Of a DNA stretch of 64,000 bases, positions 56,170-64,000 are shown piece by piece. The notes beneath the pieces were generated by a model. It had not been told where the DNA came from, made no database searches, and saw only the letters and a program-made list of their open reading frames with translations. The translations under genes and the position numbers were made by a program. Each line of letters opens with the position of its first letter. The first letter of the stretch is position 1. This stretch comes from Paguma larvata (Eukaryota > Chordata > Mammalia > Carnivora > Viverridae), in the NCBI GenBank assembly GCA_030068075.1, contig CM057830.1, positions 24,956,247 to 25,020,246 on the forward strand. Direction: 5' to 3'.

Positions 56170-57535
56170 ACAATAGCAGAGAGTTTGGAAAGGGAGAACT
56201 GGAAATATATTGTTGAAAGGTTCTTATACCACGTGTGGAGTGGTCTAAAACCACTTGAAGGTATACTGTGATAAGTTAAAGATGCACATATACCACAAAC
56301 CATAATGCAACCACTGAAATAACAAACCAAAGAGTTATAGCTAATATGCCAACACAGAAGACAAAGTGAACCCGTTAATTCCCATTAATCTAAAGAAGAC
56401 AGAAAAAGAGAAACAAGCAAACAAAGAACCAATGGAATGAAGCAAAAACAAATAGCTTGATGAGAGGTTTACACCTAACCGTACCAATAATCACATTAAA
56501 TGTAAACGGTCTAAACATCCCCCAAGTAAAAGAAATTATCAGACTGGATTTGAAGGAAGCGTAATCCAATCATATGCTGCCTATAAGAAATGTACATTCA
56601 ATACAAAGACACGAATAGGCTAAAAATAAAAGGATGAAAAAAAGTTACACCGTGCCAACAGTAATCCTAAGAAAGAAAATATGGCGACATCATTAGCCAT
56701 TAGGGAAATGCAAGTTAAAAATACAACGAGATACCACCACGCAGTCATTTAAATGGCTAAAATTTTAACAATTGATCATAACAGAATTTTAGAGACAGTA
56801 TGAAGGAAGAGGAACTCTCATACTCTGCTCGTGAGAATGTAAAATCACCCAACAGCTTTGGACAACAGTCTGACATTTTCTTACTAAGTTAAGCAGAGAG
56901 TTTGGAAAGGGAGAACTGGAAATATATTGTTTACTGGAACAATGTATACTGGAAATATACATGCTTACCATATAATCTAGCTATCTCCTTCCTAGGCATT
57001 TACTCAAGAGAAATGAAAACAGAGTCCTTTCAAAGAACTGTACATGACTGTTCATAGCAGCATTATCTATATAGTCCCACACTGGAAACCAAAAGTCCAC
57101 TAAAAGGTGACTGAAAAAAACAAATTTGAGTGTTTTCCTATACTGGAATACTCCTCAGCAATAAACAGGCATCAACTATTGATACATGTAACAACATGGA
57201 TGAATCTTAAGATAACTATGGTGACTGAAAGAAATGAGAACAACAAGAGTATACATCTCATTTATATAAAACTAGAGAATGCAAATTCATCTACATTAAT
57301 AGAAAGTAGATCTGTGGTTGCTTAGAGGCACCGGGGGGTGTGGGAGGGAGAGATTACCAAGGGGCATGAAGAAATTTTGGGGGATATGGATGTATTCACT
57401 GCTTTGAATGTGGTGATAGTTTCTCAGATATATACATATATCAAACCTACTATTTTGTACATTTTCAATATGGATGTGTTAATTGTATCTCAAGAAAGCT
57501 GTTATCAAAAAGGGAAGGTACAAAACCACTAATAC
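56170..57535 (+). mobile_element. Old L1M/HAL1-type LINE, internal deletion
   Basis: The left part matches the endonuclease end of ORF2 (ATTAAATGTAAACGGTCTAA, CAGACTGGATTTGAAGGAAG). At about 56686 it jumps to the ORF2 end/3' region (TTAGGGAAATGCAAGTTAAA, GAGATACCACCACGC), ending TTGTATCTCAAGAAAGCTG. All frames are broken. It carries an exact 40-bp insertion copied from its own start (see 56892-56931). Confidence 0.85.
56892..56931 (+). repeat. 40-bp exact duplicate of 56175-56214
   Basis: Identical 40-base segments 717 bp apart in the same orientation. The second copy interrupts the L1 order between TTACTAAGTTAA and TATACATGCTTACCAT. Confidence 0.95.
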
Positions 57536-57537
57536 AC

Positions 57538-58172
57538 AAAGATAGACCTAGCTCCATGTTCTTGGCTATTACTTACAAAAGCCAAGATATGGAAACAACC
57601 TAAACGTTCACTGACAGATGAATGGATAATGAAAATATGATACACACACACACACACACACACACACGGGAATGTTATTCGGCCATAAAAAAGAATGACA
57701 TTTTGTCATTTGTGACAACATGGATGAACCTTATGCTAAGTGAAATAAGTCAGGCAGAGAAAGGCAAATACCATATGACCTCATCTGTGTAAATCTAAAA
57801 AGAAAACAATCTTATAGACGTAGAAAACAGACTGGTAGCTGCCACAGGCCGGGGAGTGGGGGTGTGTGTGGAATGGATGAAGGAGGTCATAAGGCACGAA
57901 CTTCCAGGTATGAGACAAATGGGTCATGAGGATGTAATATTCACTGTGGTGACTATGGTTAATGATACCGTATTTATTTCTGAAACTTGCTTAAAGAGTA
58001 GATCTTAAAGATTCTCATAAAAACAAACATTTGTAACTAGGTATGGTGACAGATGTTAGCTAGACTTACTGTGGTAATTATTTCACAATATGTACAAATA
58101 CCAAATCGTTATGGTGTACACTTGAAACAAATATAATGTTGTAGGTCAATTATGTCTCCATAAAAAAGCGGG
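57538..58172 (+). mobile_element. L1 3' end, separate from the preceding LINE
   Basis: TTACAAAAGCCAAGATATGG, GGCCATAAAAAAGAATGAC, AAGTGAAATAAGTCAGGC and TGTACACTTGAAACAAAT follow the L1 3' order and end GTCAATTATGTCTCCATAAA. Confidence 0.9.
57641..57667. repeat. (CA)n microsatellite inside L1
   Basis: Pure CA run at the same relative L1 position as the TG run at 25071-25113. Confidence 0.97.
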
Positions 58173-58510
58173 GGAGAAAGGGAAGCTGTTTTATCTGCTT
58201 TTCCTCCATTAAGTATACCCCATATTGTTCAGAGCCTGCGGATCATTAATTACTGATAAGAGTCTAGGATATGAGTGAATCCTGTTCACCATAAAGTAAA
58301 AGAGAAATACGCAATTTTTGGTCAATTATTCTTCTTTTTGGAATCTTCGAAAATTATTTAAGCACTGGTTAACTTTATGAACCTACAGATCTAGACATGA
58401 ATACTGTTTATCCAGAAACGATAGTTACAGTTCCTAATTTTTTTCCCTGGGGCATAACTTTTCGTTTATTTTATCATTTTAAATAATACTTTTGCTTAAT
58501 TTCATGCATT
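58173..58510. other. No gene seen
   Basis: AT-rich and unassigned. Confidence 0.4.
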
Positions 58511-58720
58511 TCAGCAATTCGAGAAATATTTGTTGAAAGCCTAGCATGTAAAGACGCTGCCCAGTATCAGTAGATAGTGTATTTAGCCTGCATTCAGCCG
58601 CTACTGGCGTGGGGGTGGGGGAGATGGACTTTCAATAAGTCAACAAACACACATAGCTACAGATTTTCTTAAGTGCCGTGAAGAATTCAAACAGGATCCT
58701 CTCTGTGATAGAGCGATAAG
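58510..58720 (-). repeat. L2 3' fragment, antisense
   Basis: AGCAATTCGAGAAATATTTG, GTGGGGGAGATGGACTTTC and CTTAAGTGCCGTGAAGAATT resemble the reverse L2 end. Confidence 0.6.
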
Positions 58721-58827
58721 AAACCTTCCAGTGTGACTTAATTATAGGTTAGCTTCAGTCCAGTACTTCAAATGATTCCTAGTTATTAAATTTGCATAGT
58801 AGAATGTTCCTACTTTGTTTATTGTTT

Positions 58828-59115
58828 TTTTTTTTTTTTTTAATTTAAAATAGTTTATTTTCAAATTGGTTTACATAAAACACCCAGTGTTCATCCCAAC
58901 ATGTGCCCTTTTTTAATGCCCATCACCCCCTCTCCCCCCCCATCTCCCTCACCCTCAGTTTGTTCTTAGTCTTTGAGAGTCTCTTATGTTTTATCTCCCT
59001 CCCTCTCTGTGTCTTTTTTTTCTTTCCCCTCTTTCCCTCCCCCTGGTTTTTGCTTAGTCTCACCAAGTCCACCTATTCGTGGAAACATGTGTTTATTGTT
59101 TGTTGGACACAAGCG
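58828..59115 (-). mobile_element. Felid L1 3' UTR tail, antisense, 5' truncated
   Basis: A T-run then CAAATTGGTTTACATAAAAC, CCCAGTGTTCATCCCAAC, TGCCCATCACCCCCTCTCC, TTTGAGAGTCTCTTATG and TTTTGCTTAGTCTCACCAAG are the reverse complement of the felid L1 3' UTR. It stops after GGAAACATGTG, a short insertion with no ORF2 left. Confidence 0.9.
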
Positions 59116-59169
59116 TTAGGCCATTTAAAATAAAAGCCGCGGATCCATGGAAAAGCCATTTAGTTAACT

Positions 59170-59490
59170 TGCCTTCATCCTTTAGGGTTTGGCTGAAAGG
59201 CCACTTTCTCTGGGAAGTTCCCCCGCACCCCCCCACCCCCGGCAGCCTTCCCTAACTCCCACCCACACCCCCTTACCATTTGCTCTGCATTTTCTCTCAT
59301 TACGCCTACCCCAAATTCTAATTATTATATGAAGGAGTTTTCTTTATTAATGTGCGTTTTCCCAAGAAACCATCATCTCTGTGAGAGCAAGGACAGTATC
59401 TGCTTCTTCCACAACTGCATCCCTATTGGCTAACACAGTCTGGCAGAGGGTATACACCAACAAATATTTATTGGATGGAAGATATTTATT
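59170..59490 (+). repeat. L2 LINE 3' end
   Basis: AAAGGCCACTTTCTCTGGG, GTGAGAGCAAGGACAGTATC, AACACAGTCTGGCAGAGG and CAACAAATATTTATTGGATG are in L2 order. A C-rich stretch sits at 59220-59245. Confidence 0.8.
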
Positions 59491-59790
59491 TAGTGAAGGA
59501 GTATTTCTGCTCACTTCAGGAAGAGTTTGGTGATTCAGACTTCCTGGTCCTGTGGAGGAAAGGTTCTCATTTTTACTCTGTGGATGATTCAGGCTCTGGG
59601 TTAAACTCTTCCCGCGACTGTGGTCTGAGATTCATAACATCGTTCCACTTGAAATCGGCATTTCCTAAACTCTCGCTGTATGTGATTCCCAATAAATGTG
59701 AGGGGGGAGTTATGCCATTTGTTGAAAGGGCCGAATCGTAAACGAAGAGGAAATACAGTCACGTCAATCTAGCTTTCCATCAGAGAGGCG
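59490..59790. other. No gene supported
   Basis: An 88-codon frame (59475-59741, MEDIYLVKEYFCSLQ...) overlaps the L2 tail; no domain recognised. Confidence 0.35.
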
Positions 59791-60035
59791 GTGGTGTACA
59801 GTTAGCAGTTCTGACAGATTCTCCAGCCAGACGGCCTGGGTTCAAATCCTGACTCTCTCACCAGCAAGGCGAACTCAGGCCAGTCACAAAACCTTTTGGT
59901 TCCTAACTTTCCTCATCTGTAAAACGAGGAAAAATAGGATCTCCTTCCTAGGGTAATTGTGAGTCTGCGCAAAAGGGCACAGGAAAGTGGCATGCAGCAG
60001 GTGCTACATAAGTGCTCATTATTAATTTCAGTAAT
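59790..60035 (+). repeat. MIR SINE, near full length
   Basis: GACGGCCTGGGTTCAAATCC, CTTTCCTCATCTGTAAAACG and GGTGCTACATAAGTGCTC mark head, core and tail. Confidence 0.92.
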
Positions 60036-60440
60036 GCAGAATTCTCACTAAAATCGAGTCTTCTCAGATCTGTATTGTGCAACTTCGTAGGGCCTATCGA
60101 GTATGGTCCTGTGTCAAAAGTGCATTTCTAATATAAAAATTCTTTCTAACTTGTTACATTTTTCATCTACAAAACTACCTTTGAAATTAATGAATATGTT
60201 AATGGAGGCGAGAACCTTTATCCGGACAATTACTTTAAGGACCTTCAAGAATTTACACAAGTAAAGACAAACCATAATGACTTAGAATTCCCTCTGCGGG
60301 ACTGACCTTTAAACACAGCATTTCTGAATTTCATAAGCTAGTTTCTTACAGAGTTACTTGCGGAGCAGGCTTTGACATTCGGCTTTTCATATGGCCTGAA
60401 AGGGGGTTATTTCTAGAGGAATGTGCTGGGCAGGAGGAGA
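60035..60440. other. No gene seen
   Basis: Unassigned sequence leading into the CpG-dense block. Confidence 0.4.
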
Positions 60441-60449
60441 GGGGGAGTC

Positions 60450-60680
60450 TTCGGGGTGGAAGTGTGAGAACAGCAGCCCTTTGAATGCTGTGCGTGACGT
60501 CGCATGGGAAAGGCGAGCAGCTGCTGGCCAAGTGTTTCACACGCAGCGGGACAGTGGGAAAAGCAAAGAGGAAAACAACCGGGGCAAACGAATGCGCCAG
60601 AAAGGGCGGGGGGCGGAGTCTGGCTGCCTGGGAGGAGAGAGGTCAGGCTGCGGAGAGCCGGAGAGCCGGGCACTTCAAAG
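60450..60680. promoter_or_regulatory. CpG-dense block with CRE-like and GC boxes
   Basis: About 15 CpGs in some 220 bp in a CpG-poor window. Contains GTGACGTCGC (60494-60503), a CRE half-site pair, and GGGCGGGGGGCGGAG (from 60605), an SP1-type GC box. It looks like a small CpG-island promoter or enhancer. A 120-codon plus-strand frame (60421-60783) crosses it but overlaps two other open frames and is not called. Confidence 0.45.
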
Positions 60681-60689
60681 AATAAAGAA

Positions 60690-61440
60690 TAAAGCAGGCA
60701 AAAAGTTGAGGGAAGGGCAAATGTCAGTTGCGGAAGAAGAAAGAAGGGAAGGAAAACAAAAACGTAATGGCAATTTTAAATAGTCTTAATTATATGCATA
60801 TTTCTAAAGAGGGATTGGAGATACCAGGAAGTAAAAGCAACACGTGTCCCCCTAAAGTTGCTGTCTATACACATTTAACAGGGACACAGGACATTTTTTC
60901 ACACAATTAAAGAGTTAAATGGATTACCACAGCAATGACTAGCTTCAGAGCTAGGAAAAAAACAGTGCCTGGTGCAAACAAATCCAGAACTGAGTACATA
61001 AAGACCAAGCAATCGGGTAACCTAACTTCATGAAGATTTGGGTTCTCTTTATAAAATCTCTGAAAACATGAAGATGCCTTTCATTCTCTTCAACTGATAA
61101 ATATTTCTTTGAATTCTACTGGCTTCATTCCCATCTTGCACCCCATAGAATTGTTTTGATCGCGCTCCCGCCATCATTCGCTTTTCTCCCTCGAGTCCCA
61201 CACATGGCAATGCCCTTCTTTGAAAGCGGAGAGTGTCCTTGAAAACAAGCCTGTTCTTTGGAGTGAGGAGGAGGAACTCTGGTACATCTGGGGCACCAAC
61301 TTTCAAGGTTATGCAGGCAATTTCAGTATGTTCTTCTCGAACACAGTACGATTAGCTGCACAAACACCGGAAGCCACACTGAGGGAAGTGTACATAAGGT
61401 TCACAGTACACTTTGATCTCGGTGCTTTCTAAAGGCTCTA
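60690..61440. other. No gene supported
   Basis: The 70-codon frame 61220-61432 and others have no recognised domain. The sequence is otherwise unassigned. Confidence 0.4.
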
Positions 61441-61602
61441 TTTTTTTTTCTAAGTTTATTTATTTTGAGACCGAGACAGAGAAAATCCCAAGCAGGCTCT
61501 GCAAAGCCCGACGCGGGGATCCATCTCGTGAACCCCGTGAGATCATGACCTGAGCCAAAAGCAAAAGCCCGATGTTTAACCAACTGAGCCACCCAGGTTC
61601 CC
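61441..61602 (-). mobile_element. Carnivore tRNA SINE, internally shortened
   Basis: Antisense copy lacking the usual CTGTCAGCACAG block (reads GGCTCTGCAAAGCCCG), ending CTGAGCCACCCAGGTTCCCC. Confidence 0.93.
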
Positions 61603-62208
61603 CAGTCCTGGGCTTTTTAGACTCGTGGATTCCTCATTCTGTCAAGTCTTTAAAGGGAGTTGTTCATTCTTTCTAAATTGTTTTTAACAGTGATGAGGCT
61701 AAGCATAAATGATTGTTTTCTCCTCACTGAAAAGATGTTTTCCTACTACTTACCTGGTCTTTTTTTTTCATGGGTCATTCTAGTCCTAATATCAACAAAG
61801 CCTTCTGTGACCTCGCCTTCTCTAAAACAAACACTTTCCTTCCTCTTTGTTCTTCTCATTTCCTCTACTTTCAGCTTTTTAAAAACGCCTGCCAGGGGGG
61901 TGCCTCAAACTCGGTGTTACAGTTGAAGTCATTTTACTTACAGTTTAGAATGCGTTCGGGTAGTGTTTCCTACACCGCGACAATATTTTTGGATAGTGGA
62001 TTCCAATCTTTCCAAGCCCTCATTAACCTCCCTACCTGAGAGAAGTACCACTTGTATCTCAACAGCTTCTCCCAGGACCTTGACAGAAAGAATCAGAGGC
62101 TGCACCCAATACCCACTAACCCTCCTCGGGGCCGGGGAGGGGGTGGGGAGGGCAGGTTAACAAGCTTTGCAGCTGAATCTTATCTATGCTACATCTGTGA
62201 ATTACAGC
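61603..62208. other. No gene seen
   Basis: Pyrimidine-rich, unassigned; frames of 88 and 89 codons overlap each other. Confidence 0.4.
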
Positions 62209-62209
62209 C

Positions 62210-62540
62210 AGGCCAGGGCTATCCAATAGAAATATAATGACAGCTGCCTATGTCATTTTAAGTTTTCTGGTAGACACATGAAGAAAGTAAAAAGAAACAG
62301 TCAGTTGTTTTACTTGAAGCAACAGGACTCACTTTGTCCATTTTCAAGAAAAATACTCAAAAAAGAAGAGTCCTAAAAAAAGAAGTGTGGGAAATCGATT
62401 CTAATGATCTATTTTACTCCACCCAATACAGAAAAGTATTATCACCTCAACATGTGAGCACCATAAAAATATTTTAGTTTTGGTACCGACTCTCTGACAC
62501 CTGTTATGTATCCTAACTTATAACATATCTCAAGCCTACT
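62210..62540 (+). mobile_element. Old non-autonomous DNA transposon (hAT-like)
   Basis: CAGGGCTATCCAATAGAAAT, CATTTTAAGTTTTCTGG, AGAAAGTAAAAAGAAACAG and TTATCACCTCAACATGTGAG match a widespread mammalian DNA repeat. The family name is uncertain. Confidence 0.6.
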
Positions 62541-62764
62541 AAAAGGAATCTACTAGAAGTTTCCCTTCACCCTCCTCTTTCTGCCGGGAAGACAAGTTAA
62601 GGGCTCGGGTCTCCATGTTGTTGTGGCACTGTAACACTCTAATACAGAACTGTCTGCGTGGCGTTAGGCTTATTTCCCACAGTCTGGCTCTAAACTTCTC
62701 AAAGTGTCTTACAGAAGACACTATTTTAAAGTTGGCTGTGCCTAGCAAGTGCCGAACGGAGGAC

Positions 62765-62955
62765 AGCGCTTCTCTGAGTGAGCTCCCTGGATCGGCGGCA
62801 TCAGCCTCGTTTAGGAGCTGCTTGGAAACTCAGAATGTCAGGCCCTGGCCCAGACTTACTGAATCAGAAATTCTGGAAGCGGGGCCCGGTGATCTGTGTT
62901 TTAAAAAATCCTTAGGCGATGCCGATGCTTATGAACATTTGAGAACCGCTAATGT
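62765..62955 (+). mobile_element. MER5-type hAT-Charlie DNA transposon
   Basis: GGCATCAGCCTCGTTTAGG, CAGACTTACTGAATCAGAAA, GGGGCCCGGTGATCTGTG and ACATTTGAGAACCGCTAATG follow the MER5 order with a visible 3' terminal sequence. The 130-codon frame 62615-63007 crosses it. Confidence 0.88.
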
Positions 62956-63062
62956 AGGAACATGCATTTCCTTTGAGAATGGCCTCAGACTCCTCATTTT
63001 CTCCTGAGTTCTGTGGTCTAGCCACAGGCAGAATCATGTGAGGTGCGTTAAAAGAAACAGCC

Positions 63063-63260
63063 AGGAGCGTCTGGGTGGCTCAGTTGGTTAAATGTCCGAC
63101 TCTTGATTTCTGCTCAGGTCATGGTCTCAAGGTTCATAAAATCAGGCTTCATGTCAGGTTCTGTGCTGATAGCATGGAGCCTGCTTGGGATTCTCCCTCC
63201 CTCTCTCTTTGTCCCTCTCCTGCTCTCTCTCTCAAAATAAATAAATAAACTTAAAAAAAA
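63063..63260 (+). mobile_element. Felid-type tRNA SINE
   Basis: Head AGGAGCGTCTGGGTGGCTCAG, body GTGCTGATAGCATGGAGCC, CT tract, AAATAAATAAACTT tail with A-run. Confidence 0.95.
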
Positions 63261-64000
63261 AGCCAAAAAAAGACATGCTAAGAAGATATTAGTAGAACCG
63301 ATCCTTGCAAAACTGAAGGGATGGAAGGCGGATGGCCTCTCCTGACCCTCAGTTAGTACTAGGTCACATTATTTGTCAGAGCAGACGGCACAGCTCACCT
63401 AGGCTTTCTGCCTACAAGGGACCCCGTGATGCAAAATGCTTACTACAGTATCCTTAGAAATAAAAGAGTATGAAGAAAATGTTCAAACTCTGTCAACACA
63501 TTTAAAGGCTCCAATCCCATACTCGATGATGACAAGGACAAATGTCCATATATATATAGACAGAAGCCTGCTTTGAAAACCTATCTCACCAAAGTAAAGA
63601 CCATAAGCTGCTCTGCTGGAGTTTTTAATTCTTCAATTAAATTTGTTCAATTTCTCAAAAACAAAGCCGTGCAAATATTTCTGTCGGCCAGCTAAATAGG
63701 ATCCCATCTCCTTCCACACATCTTACTAGTTTGATGATGTAGGCCAAATTCCTAGTCAGAAATTATTGAAGAATTTGTAAGTCAGAGATCTAGAAAGGTA
63801 GTACTTTTAAAGCATTAGTGTCACAACAGCCTACGTTTTTGTTTATAACATAGAGAAAGGGAGAAAGTATGGGGCGTTATGGAAGTCATAAAAAGAAAAC
63901 CCATCTATAAAAGTTTTCCTAAGATGGTCTAAGCAGTAAAGGGGATTTGGGTCAGGATGTCTTGGGCCAGCTAGGACAATTGCAGTGTGTACTAGGTACA
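63261..64000. other. No gene seen
   Basis: Unassigned AT-rich sequence to the window end. Confidence 0.4.

Noticed and set aside
60421..60783. 120-codon frame in the CpG-dense block
   Set aside because: Three overlapping open frames across a GC-rich purine-rich stretch; stop codons are rare there by composition.
62615..63007. 130-codon frame
   Set aside because: Crosses a MER5 DNA transposon; no separate coding evidence.
1..64000. CRISPR arrays, bacterial operons, riboswitches or phage genes
   Set aside because: No regularly spaced repeats or prokaryotic gene layout; the repeats are mammalian retroelements.

Overview
The window reads as nuclear genomic DNA of a carnivoran mammal, most probably a cat (Felidae). 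I counted 27 tRNA-Lys-derived carnivore SINEs. Most carry the felid-type body, in which the tRNA-like head is followed by GTGCTGACAGCTCAGAGCC, a CT-rich tract and an AAATAAATAAA tail. At least two L1 3' ends look like the felid L1 3' UTR. Older mammalian-wide repeats (L2, MIR, L1M-type, MLT1-type LTRs, MER5-type hAT elements) fill much of the rest. Base composition is AT-leaning and CpG-poor. There are no prokaryotic operons, CRISPR arrays, rRNA or functional tRNA genes.

No complete protein-coding gene can be supported. Most open frames are short, overlap repeats, or have an equally open frame beside them. The one exon-like segment is 2311-2470, which has a plausible acceptor and donor, but two frames are open through it. 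Longer frames at 47411-47959 (182 codons) and 53107-53589 (160 codons) have no domain I recognise and could be chance.

Layout: 0-9 kb is repeat-rich (SINE/L1 chimera, inverted L1, L2, MIR, LTR-like segment, two adjoining SINEs inside an L1). 9-19 kb has scattered SINEs, MIRs, a good L2 3' end and an antisense MLT1 LTR. 19-29 kb has SINEs, MIRs and a 1.2 kb L1 3' end. 29-32 kb is AT-rich and holds a local direct/inverted repeat pair I cannot assign to a known family. 32-44 kb has SINEs plus two related ERVL-like solo LTRs. 44.2-48.4 kb is SINE-free, has homeodomain-type motif clusters and a strong G-run, and looks like candidate regulatory DNA. 48.7-61.4 kb has no carnivore SINE at all; it holds MER5 elements, L2, an MLT-like LTR, two L1 3' ends and a felid L1 tail. 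A CpG-dense block with a CRE-like site lies at about 60.45-60.68 kb and is the best promoter candidate. The right end has hAT/MER5 DNA transposons and one SINE.

The genes do not work together in any visible way. This looks like intergenic or large-intron DNA, possibly with distal enhancers. I found no clear new biological system. The most unusual signals are the direct/inverted repeat at 30.69-31.81 kb, an exact 40-bp copy inserted into an L1 at 56.89 kb, and the CpG-dense block. All repeat names are recognised by eye; boundaries are approximate unless a target-site duplication is given.
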